A stretch of DNA of 48,275 bases from Caryophanales bacterium UBA2298 (GCA_002345425.1 DDWA01000058.1:22565-70839), one strand, 5' to 3'. Counted from the stretch's first letter, positions 33,232 through 42,405 are shown. The notes: generated by a model not told the origin, from the letters alone. Made by a program: numbers and translations.

Positions 33232-34308
33232 TTATTTAAAACTTATAGCTCCTGTTGGACATTTTGCAATGCATAGACCGCACTCAAAACATTTTTCCGG
33301 ATTAAAAGTAATAACTCCTGGATAATCAATCGCAAAATATGGACAGATTTTTTGACATAACATACAGTCGATACATTTATCTTTGTCCAGTACCGGTAAA
33401 GACTGCTTATAAACAACATTCTTTGTTAAACCGTGGTTTATAACCTCTTCAATACTTGTAAAACCATACTTTTCTAAAGCAATAGGTAAATCTTTAATAA
33501 TTTTAGAATAAAGTTCTTTTCCCTGCAAAAGCGCAGCCGACAACATCTGTACGCCACTCGCTCCAGCTAAAAGAAATTCCAAAACATCGTCAGCGCATTT
33601 AATCCCGCCAACGCCAATAACCGTTAAAGTCGGTTCAGCTTGTTTGATTTTATAAACAGTAGCTAAAGCAATTGGTTTAATTGCCGGTCCACTAGTCCAA
33701 ACAAAGCCTTTTTCATTACCATAGGTAATTTTTCTTGTTTTAAGGTCAATCTTCATTGTCGGACCTAAAGAATTAATCGCCACTACTCCATTAGCTCCCG
33801 CTTCTTTAATCGCTTTTGCAAAACCTTCAGGATCTGGAATATGAGGACTTATTTTCATATAAATCGGTTTTTTAGTATTCTTACGAATCGCTTTAACAGT
33901 ATCCTTAATAACATCCAAATTAGTTCCAACATAATGAGTAGAAATCTCATAAGCATCAGCAAATTCTTCGACCCTAGGCACTAAAAATTCCATATCCTCT
34001 TTTGAATATCCTAAACTAACAATCAATGGACGGTCTTTTGTCTTAACAAACTCAGGTAATATTTCTTCAATCCAAGTCTTATAACTAATCTCACTCCACA
34101 ACTCAGAATTCATAATAAAAGTTTTATCGCCATAAATACATGGTTTAGGGATATGCGGTAATTCTTTAGATATCGTTTTAGTGACAATCGCTCCACAACC
34201 TTGGTCTACTAAAAATCTTAGTTTTTCTAAATCGCCATTCAGTGGACCAGCCGCTGGCATCAAAGGATTACTTAATTTTAAACCATCAAAACTAGTATTT
34301 AAATTCAA
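33232..34308 (-). CDS. PreA/PyrD-like flavoprotein with C-terminal 2x[4Fe-4S] ferredoxin domain
   Basis: 358 residues. A dihydroorotate-dehydrogenase-type FMN barrel (1-300: NPLMPAAGPLNGD, IYMKISPHIPD, VAINSLGP, IGVGGIKCADDV and the GASGVQMLSA phosphate loop) is fused to a bis-[4Fe-4S] ferredoxin tail (CIDCMLCQKICPY and CFECGLCIAKCP). This is the layout of dihydropyrimidine dehydrogenase PreA. In this cluster it may reduce a ring double bond, the job proposed for YgfK in enterobacteria. The start is a TTG at 34308 with AAGGAAGG upstream, and it overlaps ssnA by 17 bp. No PreT partner is present. Confidence 0.85.
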   Translation of the reverse strand: MNLNTSFDGLKLSNPLMPAAGPLNGDLEKLRFLVDQGCGAIVTKTISKELPHIPKPCIYGDKTFIMNSELWSEISYKTWIEEILPEFVKTKDRPLIVSLGYSKEDMEFLVPRVEEFADAYEISTHYVGTNLDVIKDTVKAIRKNTKKPIYMKISPHIPDPEGFAKAIKEAGANGVVAINSLGPTMKIDLKTRKITYGNEKGFVWTSGPAIKPIALATVYKIKQAEPTLTVIGVGGIKCADDVLEFLLAGASGVQMLSAALLQGKELYSKIIKDLPIALEKYGFTSIEEVINHGLTKNVVYKQSLPVLDKDKCIDCMLCQKICPYFAIDYPGVITFNPEKCFECGLCIAKCPTGAISFK

Positions 34309-35608
34309 TATTCTTACCTTCCTTCTTTAGCTTTTCCCAAAGTTTGTTGGCTTCAAGAAGAGCTTCTTTATATAAATCATCATAATTTTCACTAAACTGA
34401 TAATTATCAATCAACAACTTGCCACCAGCGAAAACACTTTTAGGTTTTAATCCCGGATAAACGCCAAAGAAGATGTGACCAAAAACATTGTTCGCATGCA
34501 TTGATGTAAATGCCTTATAATCAACTATCAACAAATCTGCTTCACAACCTTTTTTAATAACTCCTAAGTTCGTTCCTAATAAAATGTTGGTATAATCATA
34601 TGTATTGTTAATGATTTTTCTTAAATCATCTAAAGAAAAGCCAATTGGAGAAGCAGTTTTTAAATGACTTAAATAATAGATATTTAAATACTCCAAGGCT
34701 TGAGATGGAATTAAACCGTCATTCCCACTAATAACCTTAATATCCTTATCTAAAAACTTCTTAATTTGTGAAATGCCAACGGCATTATTCAAATTAGAAG
34801 TTACATTAACGGCTATCGTTGCGTTATATTTTTTTATGATATCCATTTCCACTTCATTGATATGGGTACAATGAACCAATAAAGCTTTATCGTTAAGCAA
34901 ACTAAACTTCTCTAGTCTTTCAACGACTCTCATACCATAATTCTTTAAACAATCTTCTTCATCCATCAAACTCTCAGCTACATGAATATGAATACCGTTA
35001 TCATTTAAACTGTGTTTAATCTTCACTAAACTGTCATCACTCAATGATAATGATGCATGCATCCCCATCAAACCAGTAGTTAAACTGCTTTGATGATTTT
35101 TGATGTAATTGACGTTTTCTAAAATACCTTCTTTAACATTAAACCGGTCGCTCACCTCAAACGCCAGAACACTTCTTAATCCCAAAGTATCATTCAAAGC
35201 TTTTTTTATTGCTTCTAAACTTCCATCAACTTCAAATGAAGCATGATGATCTATCAATGTGGTTGTCCCCATTTTCAATTGATCCAAACCGCCCATCAAA
35301 GCCGAATAATATATCATATCTTTGTCAAGAAAATGATCAACTTTCCACCACAATTGTTCCAATATTTCTAAGAAATTATTTGGATTAAATTTCAAATTTA
35401 ACCCTCTAGCAAAGGTTGAATATAAATGTGTATGACCAGTCACAAATCCCGGTATAACGAGATTTCCAGATACATCAATCTCAGAATAATCTCTGTTAAT
35501 GTAATCACTCATTTTCCCGACTTCTACTACAAAATCATCAAAGATAAGATACCCATCATCAAGGTAATTTTTATAATCATAAATCTTTGCGTTGATTATT
35601 GCGTACAT
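34292..35608 (-). CDS. ssnA: SsnA-like amidohydrolase (aminohydrolase)
   Basis: 438 residues of the ATZ/TRZ-type amidohydrolase family. Metal ligands are in GFVTGHTHLYSTFARGL, MHASLSLSDD, IHVHVAE-like IHIHVAESL and SGNDGL (catalytic Asp). SsnA members sit in purine/selenium clusters beside YgeW, YgeY and HyuA, and are presumed deaminases of a purine-derived ring. It overlaps the PreA-like gene and lies 12 bp after the hydantoinase, so the three are made together. Confidence 0.83.
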   Translation of the reverse strand: MYAIINAKIYDYKNYLDDGYLIFDDFVVEVGKMSDYINRDYSEIDVSGNLVIPGFVTGHTHLYSTFARGLNLKFNPNNFLEILEQLWWKVDHFLDKDMIYYSALMGGLDQLKMGTTTLIDHHASFEVDGSLEAIKKALNDTLGLRSVLAFEVSDRFNVKEGILENVNYIKNHQSSLTTGLMGMHASLSLSDDSLVKIKHSLNDNGIHIHVAESLMDEEDCLKNYGMRVVERLEKFSLLNDKALLVHCTHINEVEMDIIKKYNATIAVNVTSNLNNAVGISQIKKFLDKDIKVISGNDGLIPSQALEYLNIYYLSHLKTASPIGFSLDDLRKIINNTYDYTNILLGTNLGVIKKGCEADLLIVDYKAFTSMHANNVFGHIFFGVYPGLKPKSVFAGGKLLIDNYQFSENYDDLYKEALLEANKLWEKLKKEGKNIEFKY

Positions 35609-35620
35609 TTATCTTCACCT

Positions 35621-36910
35621 CTAAACTTTCATAGCTACAGCTTTAACAAACTTACCGTTCTTAATCACAAATTTACCCCTGTTCATAGTATGAATAACAG
35701 CACCTGATCTTTTGAAGTTTTCATATAAATTATAATCAGTAGCCCCATGACTTTCAGCGATAAAGTTATCATATAATTCATAGACAAATAAACTTGCAAG
35801 CTTTCCTTCTTTAATTTCACCCTTTAAGCTTAAGTTAGGATATAAAGAAGCAATATTCTTACTCATCTTATCAATTGAATCTTCTTTGAATAGTTCATAC
35901 ATCATATCGAAAGAAAATTCGACACCACCAATACCCAAAGGAATATCCTTTAGAAACTTCTGTTCCTTATCCTTCTTATTAAAAGCACAATGATCAGTAC
36001 CAATTGAAAAGACATCATTAAATTGATCTTTTAACAGTGTTCTTTCTTTTCTAGTTCTTAAAGGTGGCGCTAAAGTAAATAATTGTCCGTCGCACTTCTC
36101 TAAAAAATCATTGGTGAACAGAAAATAATGTGGACAACTTTCCACGTAAAACTTTTTATTTAATATATGTTTAAACTCGCTCTTAAGTCTTTCTAAAGTA
36201 TTACCACTGCTCAAGTGAACCATATATAAATAACCACCATATTTATCAACATAACTAGCTAGTTTCAAAGCTTCTTTCGTTTCTGAGATTGAAGGTCTTG
36301 ATTTTAAAAGACAGTTATACTTATAATTTGGATTTAAATCAATCAAATTATCATTTTCAATATGCGCTAACAATAAAAATTTATACTTTTCTGAAAGCTT
36401 TAAAAGTTCAATAATTTCATTATCAAAAGTTCTTCTACCGCTATCGGAGTAAGTAGTAAAAAGTTTTAAAGAATTGATATTCAACTCTTTCATCTTTAAG
36501 ACAAACTCTTCTAAATCACATTTGGGATTCTTAATAGTCGCATGAAAACTATAATCTATCACTGAATCTTTAGCTTCGATAAGTCTTCTTTCATAAGCTT
36601 TAACTAAATCTTCAACATTGTCCACTGGATCAAGAAAATCAATAATTGTGGTGATTCCTCCATATGCAGCTTGTAAGGTTCCATAATAAAAATCATCCCG
36701 AGAATAGATATGACCTAAATTTAAATGAAAATGAACATGCGGATCAATCAAACCAGGAATAACCAAAGCATTATTAACGTCAATACTCTCTTTAGCCGCA
36801 AACAAATCATCATCGATTTTAGCGATGATATCTTTATTGATATAGACATTGGTTTTCTTAAATTTACCTTCTAGATAAACTTTGCCGTTAATAATCCTTT
36901 TATCAAACAA
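35621..36910 (-). CDS. hyuA: HyuA-like hydantoinase/dihydropyrimidinase
   Basis: 429 residues of the cyclic amidohydrolase family. The metal motif PGLIDPHVHFH is near residue 53. The lysine in NSLKLFTTYSDSG near 150 is the one that is carboxylated to bridge the metals. HIENDNLI, MVHLSSGNT and the GTDHCAFNKKD aspartate segment follow. It opens a hydantoin or dihydropyrimidine ring to an N-carbamoyl acid. The start is a TTG (36910) after GGAG. The role is ring opening downstream of the flavoprotein and SsnA. Confidence 0.87.
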   Translation of the reverse strand: MFDKRIINGKVYLEGKFKKTNVYINKDIIAKIDDDLFAAKESIDVNNALVIPGLIDPHVHFHLNLGHIYSRDDFYYGTLQAAYGGITTIIDFLDPVDNVEDLVKAYERRLIEAKDSVIDYSFHATIKNPKCDLEEFVLKMKELNINSLKLFTTYSDSGRRTFDNEIIELLKLSEKYKFLLLAHIENDNLIDLNPNYKYNCLLKSRPSISETKEALKLASYVDKYGGYLYMVHLSSGNTLERLKSEFKHILNKKFYVESCPHYFLFTNDFLEKCDGQLFTLAPPLRTRKERTLLKDQFNDVFSIGTDHCAFNKKDKEQKFLKDIPLGIGGVEFSFDMMYELFKEDSIDKMSKNIASLYPNLSLKGEIKEGKLASLFVYELYDNFIAESHGATDYNLYENFKRSGAVIHTMNRGKFVIKNGKFVKAVAMKV

Positions 36911-36925
36911 ACTTTCTTCAACTCC

Positions 36926-37393
36926 TTAGATAATTACATTGTCATTAATCTGATATTTCTCCAAGACTCTTTCCAATAAATCAACTCTTACAACTAAGCA
37001 TAAGTCAATTTTATTTTTAAGCAATTTTATTAATACTTTATGAAATCCCTTATCTTCAAGTTCTAACAAACTAATCTCATCAAGATAAATTGGACTAATT
37101 CCTCTTTTTATAAAATCATCCACTTCTTTTTCAACATATTCAAAAGCTGATTTAAAGAAGTGATAAGGACCTAATTTATAAATTACATCTTCAATACCCT
37201 CATCATAGATATCTCTTCTAATAAAAGTAATTTCTTTCTTGTTTGAAAGTTGAATTAAATCATAACCCATTACTAAATCATTTTTCATAATTTTTTTGGC
37301 AATAAAACCATCGCCAAGATGATCTTTACTATAAAGTTCAAGTAATCTTGTTGATTTATAAGAATTAATCTTTCCAGTAACAATCTTTACCAT
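36926..37393 (-). CDS. THEP1-like P-loop NTPase associated with molybdenum hydroxylases
   Basis: 155 residues. VTGKINSYKSTRLLELY is a degenerate Walker A: the second glycine of GxxxxGKS is Tyr12, but Lys13-Ser14-Thr15 are kept. ISPIYLDEISLLELEDKG is the Walker B and follow-on of the THEP1/NTPase_1 family. The charged helical middle is not recognised. It overlaps xdhC by 29 bp, with GGGAG setting the ATG at 37393. Location between xdhC and the hydantoinase suggests help in cofactor insertion or sulfuration of the hydroxylases. That role is inference. Confidence 0.62.
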   Translation of the reverse strand: MVKIVTGKINSYKSTRLLELYSKDHLGDGFIAKKIMKNDLVMGYDLIQLSNKKEITFIRRDIYDEGIEDVIYKLGPYHFFKSAFEYVEKEVDDFIKRGISPIYLDEISLLELEDKGFHKVLIKLLKNKIDLCLVVRVDLLERVLEKYQINDNVII

Positions 37394-38204
37394 CTAAAGT
37401 CTCCCGCATATGTTTATGCCCTTTTTTATCATAAGAAATAGCCAATATTTCTGCACTGATTGAAATGGCAATTTCTTCTGGTGTCATACCACCAATATCA
37501 AGACCAATCGGCGAATAAAAGAAACTTAAATCAATATCTTTACCAAAAGTTTCATAAGTGGATTTTAAATAACCCCTAATCTTATCAGGTGAACAAAGCA
37601 TACCTAAATATCTTGGTTTTATCTTCTTTTCCAAGATTTTATTTATAACATGATAATCATACTTATGACTTGGAGTACAAACAATAATATAATCGCCGTC
37701 TTTGATAATGTCTTTTTCAATAAAGGATACAAACGCTTCATTAGCTAAAACATCAGCGCCATTAATCTTATCAATTATATCTTTTCTCTCATCGATAACC
37801 GTCACATGAAAGATCATCGTTTTCAAGACATTTACCAAAGCTTGACCAACGTGACCACCGCCAAAAATGTAAATTGTCGCCTTAGGTCCGATATACTCAT
37901 AAAACAAGGTTACAACCCCACCGCAAACCATTGGTAAAGTTTTTGATTCAGGCATAACTTTTCCTTCATCCAAAACATACGTTTCTAACAAACTTTCCTT
38001 CTTTTCCAATAATTCTTTAGCTTTTTTCTGTGCGTAAAACTCAATCGCCCCCCCACCGACAGTTCCAATACTTTTACCGTCAGGAAGAACAATCATTTTT
38101 TTACCCACTTCTACTGGCCCAGCGCCATCTTTTTTAACAGCTGTCACCGCAATAAGAGCGATATTCTCTTGTTTGTACTCATTGATTAATTTAAAAATAT
38201 CCAT
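37365..38204 (-). CDS. xdhC: XdhC/CoxI-family molybdenum hydroxylase maturation factor
   Basis: 279 residues. The N-terminal XdhC_CoxI domain (about 15-85, VGKKMIVLPDGKSIGTVGGG) is followed by a Rossmann domain (about 105-245, YIFGGGHVGQALVNVLK and VIDERKD). The family binds and sulfurates the molybdenum cofactor and delivers it to apo-hydroxylases. One XdhC here probably serves both hydroxylases. It lies 8 bp downstream of the orphan membrane protein. Confidence 0.9.
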   Translation of the reverse strand: MDIFKLINEYKQENIALIAVTAVKKDGAGPVEVGKKMIVLPDGKSIGTVGGGAIEFYAQKKAKELLEKKESLLETYVLDEGKVMPESKTLPMVCGGVVTLFYEYIGPKATIYIFGGGHVGQALVNVLKTMIFHVTVIDERKDIIDKINGADVLANEAFVSFIEKDIIKDGDYIIVCTPSHKYDYHVINKILEKKIKPRYLGMLCSPDKIRGYLKSTYETFGKDIDLSFFYSPIGLDIGGMTPEEIAISISAEILAISYDKKGHKHMRETLDGKDCYWKD

Positions 38205-38212
38205 CTATTCAC

Positions 38213-38851
38213 CTAGAATTTTACTAAAGTCAAAAATACCGCGATTGTTAAAAGCACAGTTGATACAACTGGGTTAATTCGCAAGCGATTTATCTTATCC
38301 ATCACTTTTATCTGATTAGTCGCAAACAATAAAACAATTGCTAAAGCAGCTGAAATTAATCCTTCAATCACGATAAAACTAAAAGCTGGATCAAAAGAAG
38401 CAATTCTAAAATCAACGAATCCATTAGTTACTGCATTAAACAAATAATAACCAACCATTCCCAAACGCCAAGTAACACTGACAAAAGCAATAGCTGATAC
38501 TTTATTTAAAGGTTTATCGGAAGTCAAAATTGGTATTACCGCAAACACCAATAAACTCTGTAAGAACATCGCAATCATCGGATTGATTGTTTTCGCTGGT
38601 GGTAACATCGGCAGAAACAAGTTCGTTGCTTTAATCAAAATCGCAACCATTCCCACGAACATAATCGCTTTTCTTGAGCCAATACTTTGATATGCTCTGT
38701 AAAGTATAAACATTACCAAAGGAAACATTAAACTTCCAGCTATAAGTGCTGGCAATAAATGCAGCGCATATCCTAAAGTTGCCTCGATAATTCCCCAGAT
38801 AGCTCCAAAGAAGACAATTTTAACTACAATTTCCCATCGCTTATTATTCAT
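38213..38851 (-). CDS. Hypothetical polytopic membrane protein in the molybdenum hydroxylase unit
   Basis: 212 residues with six or seven hydrophobic helices, at roughly 9-31, 34-52, 62-80, 92-109, 118-136, 155-177 and 193-211. No recognised family motif was found. The size and helix count resemble the substrate-binding S components of ECF vitamin/purine transporters, but no signature residues confirm this. It overlaps the second Mo subunit gene by 8 bp and is 8 bp from xdhC, so it is tightly tied to hydroxylase biogenesis or substrate entry. No other permease exists in the unit, so a purine or cofactor-precursor uptake role is a candidate. Function is otherwise unknown. Confidence 0.55.
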   Translation of the reverse strand: MNNKRWEIVVKIVFFGAIWGIIEATLGYALHLLPALIAGSLMFPLVMFILYRAYQSIGSRKAIMFVGMVAILIKATNLFLPMLPPAKTINPMIAMFLQSLLVFAVIPILTSDKPLNKVSAIAFVSVTWRLGMVGYYLFNAVTNGFVDFRIASFDPAFSFIVIEGLISAALAIVLLFATNQIKVMDKINRLRINPVVSTVLLTIAVFLTLVKF

Positions 38852-41156
38852 TATTTTTTCTCCTCATCTCTTTAAATATTTTTTCAGAAGTAATCGGTAA
38901 ATCTTTAATTCTTATCCCTAATGCATTATCCACAGCGTTAGCTAAAGCAGCTGGCGGAGTATCAATCCCGATTTCACCAACTGATTTCGCACCAAAAGGA
39001 CCGCTTTCTTCATAACTATCAACAAATACCGTTGTTAGTTTCTTAACATCTAATCTTGTCGGTATTTTATAGTTCAACATATCGCCAGATATTAACTTAC
39101 CATTCTTCGTATAAATGACATCTTCAAAGTGAGCCATACCTAAACCTTGAATTATCGCTCCATCGACTTGACCCTTAGCTAGCATCGGATTGATTGTCGT
39201 TCCACAATCAACAACACTAACGTAATTTAAGATATCAATCTCAAAAGTTTCTTTATCGATTTCAATTTCGATAAAGCCTGCCATAAATGGCGGTGGCGAT
39301 TTATGGCCAACATAACTTGAAGTAACTTGAAGTTGCTTTTGTTCATGAGAATAAGTTATTTGATTAGAAAAATCAATTAAACTCATTTCTTTATCAGTAT
39401 TATCAACCTTAAATGTTTCACCATTAAAATCGATATCTTCAACCTTAACAGCAAAGATTCTCGCTGCTTCAATAAGCATTTGCTCTTTCAATTCTTTAGC
39501 TGCTCTTTTAACGGCATTCCCACTGACATAAGTGGTACTAGAAGCATAAGCGCCAACATCAAATGGCGTAAGGTCAGTATCAGAAGAATAAATAATAACT
39601 TTTTCAACATCAGTCATTAATTCTTCTGCAGCGATTTGCGTCAAAACAGTATCACTACCTTGACCGATTTCCGTTGCTCCTACCATCAAATTATAAAAAC
39701 CATCATCATTTAGTTTAATTGTTGCACTACCCATATCAATATAAGGAATACCACTACCCTGCATCGCAATTGCCATGCCGACTGATCTGATTTTGTCTTC
39801 AGTTTCAATTCTTGGATATTTGTTTTTCCAATCGATTAGTTCCATTCCTCTTTCAACGCATTCTTCTAACTTACATGTTTCCATATTCATTGCCGTTCCA
39901 GCAGTACCTTCACCCATAATCGCAAATATCGGTGAAGTTTCTTTTTCCTTCATCATGTTTTTCTGTCTAAAGGCAATCGGATCTATCTTCATTTTTTTAC
40001 ATAAAATATCAATTGCACTTTCCAACGCGAAATTGCCTTGAATAGCTCCATATCCTCTAAAAGCTCCTGCTGGAGTATGATTAGTATAAACAATATCACC
40101 AGCGAATCTAACTGAATCAACCTTATTATATAAAGGTAATACCTTAGAACCAGTAACCATAAAAACAGTTAAAGCATGTTCACCATAAGCACCAGTATCG
40201 GACAATCCCAAACAATCAATTACTTTAAGATTACCATCTTTATCAGCGCCTAGACTTATATCTATTCGCATCGGATGACGCGAATAAGTCGATTCAAAAA
40301 CTTCTTTTCTTGTATAAATCATCTTTGCTGGTTTACCAGTTTTATAAGTAACATAAGCGACAAGCATTTCACCATGAATTGCTTGTTTTCCGCCAAATCC
40401 CCCACCAACTCTCGGTTTGATAACTCTAATTTTTGACATCGGTATTTCTAATCCTTGAGAGATGATTCTTCTTACATGGAACGGTGTTTGCGTCGCACTA
40501 AAAATTACTATCCTATTCATGTAATCCATCCTGGCGTTAACGGTGTGCGGTTCCAACATCACATGAGCTTGAGCTTGAGTATAGAAAGTTTCCTTTATAA
40601 CATAATCACAACTTTCTAAAGTCTTTTTGACATCACCAATTTCCATCCCATAGCTAGCCGCAATGTTTCTTTTTGGTTTAAAACCAATATCAAACATCTC
40701 ATGAATTTCTGGTTCAGGATGAATAATTATTTCATTATCCTTAGCTATTTCAAAATCTAATATGGGGTTTAAAACTTCATATTCGACTTTAATTAAATCT
40801 AAAGCTTTTTGACATACTTCATCACTAACACCAACTACTGCTAAAACTTCATCACCAATATATCTTACATATTCATCCAAAACAAATTTATCGTGCGGTG
40901 AAGGTTCAGGATATCCTTGACCAGCTCTAGTAAATGGTATTCTTTTAAAATCCTTATGCGTCAAAACCATTTCAATTCCCATAAGTTTTTTTGCTTCTAA
41001 ATCATCAATTTTAACAATCTTCGCAAACGGATGCGGTGAACGTAAAACTTTGACAATCAAAGAATCTTTTTCCGCAAAATCATCAGTATATGCTTTTCTA
41101 CCTTTCATAATTCCTAGTCCGTCGATGGACTTGACCAAAGTATTAACTACTTTCAT
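38844..41156 (-). CDS. Second molybdenum hydroxylase Mo subunit (XdhA/aldehyde-oxidase family)
   Basis: 770 residues, full length. VGGGFGGKQAIHGE (about 252), AGAFRGYGAIQG (about 366), ATEIGQGSDTVL (about 498) and the C-terminal FGAKSVGEIGIDTPPAA with the catalytic Glu are the Mo-pterin and active-site motifs. It differs from the first Mo subunit throughout, so the two enzymes probably act on different purines (for example hypoxanthine/xanthine versus a further C8 or C2 hydroxylation) or in opposite directions. It forms hydroxylase 2 with the two following genes, each overlapping by 4 bp. Confidence 0.9.
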   Translation of the reverse strand: MKVVNTLVKSIDGLGIMKGRKAYTDDFAEKDSLIVKVLRSPHPFAKIVKIDDLEAKKLMGIEMVLTHKDFKRIPFTRAGQGYPEPSPHDKFVLDEYVRYIGDEVLAVVGVSDEVCQKALDLIKVEYEVLNPILDFEIAKDNEIIIHPEPEIHEMFDIGFKPKRNIAASYGMEIGDVKKTLESCDYVIKETFYTQAQAHVMLEPHTVNARMDYMNRIVIFSATQTPFHVRRIISQGLEIPMSKIRVIKPRVGGGFGGKQAIHGEMLVAYVTYKTGKPAKMIYTRKEVFESTYSRHPMRIDISLGADKDGNLKVIDCLGLSDTGAYGEHALTVFMVTGSKVLPLYNKVDSVRFAGDIVYTNHTPAGAFRGYGAIQGNFALESAIDILCKKMKIDPIAFRQKNMMKEKETSPIFAIMGEGTAGTAMNMETCKLEECVERGMELIDWKNKYPRIETEDKIRSVGMAIAMQGSGIPYIDMGSATIKLNDDGFYNLMVGATEIGQGSDTVLTQIAAEELMTDVEKVIIYSSDTDLTPFDVGAYASSTTYVSGNAVKRAAKELKEQMLIEAARIFAVKVEDIDFNGETFKVDNTDKEMSLIDFSNQITYSHEQKQLQVTSSYVGHKSPPPFMAGFIEIEIDKETFEIDILNYVSVVDCGTTINPMLAKGQVDGAIIQGLGMAHFEDVIYTKNGKLISGDMLNYKIPTRLDVKKLTTVFVDSYEESGPFGAKSVGEIGIDTPPAALANAVDNALGIRIKDLPITSEKIFKEMRRKNNE

Positions 41157-41605
41157 GATTCATCACCTAAATATCTTTTTATCGCTTCATGTTGAGCAAC
41201 ATAACCTGTGCATCTACATAAATTGCCAACTAAATAATTCTTTATTTCTTCTTCATTTGCTTCCTTATTCTCTAATTTTAAAGAGTATACAGTCAAAGCC
41301 ATTGAAGGATTGCAAAAACCACATTGATCCGCCCCTAACTCACCAAAATGTTTAGCTAATTTCTCAGCTTCTTTTTCTATCCCTTCAACTGTCGTAATTA
41401 TTTTATTTTCACATCTAATAGCTAATACCGAACAAGAAGGAACAGGTTTACCATCAAGTAAAACTGTACAGACACCACAACTGGTGTTATCACAACCTCT
41501 TCTAACGCTAGGGTAATCATTTCTTCGTAAAACATCTAATAAATATTCATTTTTTTGAATAAGAAAAGTCTTATCAATTCCATTTACCTTCAAATTTATT
41601 TTCAT
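41153..41605 (-). CDS. Second molybdenum hydroxylase 2Fe-2S subunit
   Basis: 150 residues. First cluster: GCDNTSCGVCTV with PSCSV; second cluster: ADQCGFCNPSM and NLCRCTGY. The CDNTSCGVC spacing (C-x4-C-x2-C) is that of the CoxS/nicotinate-type small subunits. It overlaps both neighbours by 4 bp. Confidence 0.93.
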   Translation of the reverse strand: MKINLKVNGIDKTFLIQKNEYLLDVLRRNDYPSVRRGCDNTSCGVCTVLLDGKPVPSCSVLAIRCENKIITTVEGIEKEAEKLAKHFGELGADQCGFCNPSMALTVYSLKLENKEANEEEIKNYLVGNLCRCTGYVAQHEAIKRYLGDES

Positions 41606-42405
41606 TTTACCACCTCGCGAATTCCGCGTTTCAAGTAGGTTTTCATCAAAACTTCACGGTATTCTTTCGACCCCCGCAAATTATCGCCTAATTTAATTTC
41701 ATTACCTGCAATTTCAACTGCGTTTTCAATTGTTTCTTCATCAATTGTTTTTTGAGAATTTAAATAATTTGCCGTATCTATTGCAAGTTTTGCGATATTA
41801 GGTCTCGAGCCTACTGCAATTTTAAAATTGTCTCTTTTTGTAATCGCGATATTCAAAATCGCAAAATCAAGATGAGTTTTACTTATCTTTTTAAAGTAAC
41901 CCTTAAGATTATCTTTTTTCAACTTAATTTCTAAAAGGATGTCTTCAGGTACTTTTGTCATTTCCACAAAATCATAAATACTAACATCACCAGCTTTAAA
42001 AAACACTAGTTTTGCGTCCAATACTAGTAATACTCCTAGCAAATCGGAAAAAGCGAATTTGCCCATAATTGATCCGCCGATAGTAGCGATATTTCTAATA
42101 TTAATACCCATCACACTACCTATAGCTTGACTTAATATCCCCGAAGCTAACTGTTTTAATCCTCCATGGGTTTCAATCGCTCTTAAAGTAGTCATAGCTC
42201 CAATTACAAAACTTTCATTATCTTCCTTTATGTAATCCAAAGCTAAATTATCCAAAGATATCAACTTATCAACATGTTTAAATGATATCTTTATCCATGC
42301 TCCACCAGCAATTACTTTATTGCTTTTGGATTCACTAAGTAAGCTATACGTTTCGCTAATTGTTTTAGGAGCGATATATTCTTTAATCTCCATACCTTTA
42401 ATCAT
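41602..42405 (-). CDS. Second molybdenum hydroxylase FAD subunit
   Basis: 267 residues. KVIAGGAWIKI (FAD loop near residue 33, with AW in place of the usual TD), RNIATIGGSIMGKFAFSD (about 107), then a shortened C-terminal domain. The departures from the usual AGGTD and GN-x-ASPxxD motifs suggest altered FAD contact or a different electron acceptor. It overlaps the nucleotidyltransferase gene by 8 bp. An alternative start is the ATG at 42393. Confidence 0.85.
   Translation of the reverse strand: MIKGMEIKEYIAPKTISETYSLLSESKSNKVIAGGAWIKISFKHVDKLISLDNLALDYIKEDNESFVIGAMTTLRAIETHGGLKQLASGILSQAIGSVMGINIRNIATIGGSIMGKFAFSDLLGVLLVLDAKLVFFKAGDVSIYDFVEMTKVPEDILLEIKLKKDNLKGYFKKISKTHLDFAILNIAITKRDNFKIAVGSRPNIAKLAIDTANYLNSQKTIDEETIENAVEIAGNEIKLGDNLRGSKEYREVLMKTYLKRGIREVVK

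Noticed and set aside
38844..41156. Selenocysteine (in-frame TGA) in the molybdenum hydroxylase
   Set aside because: The frame has no internal TGA and no SECIS-like element was seen. No selD or yqeB/yqeC genes accompany it, so selenium use is not supported here.
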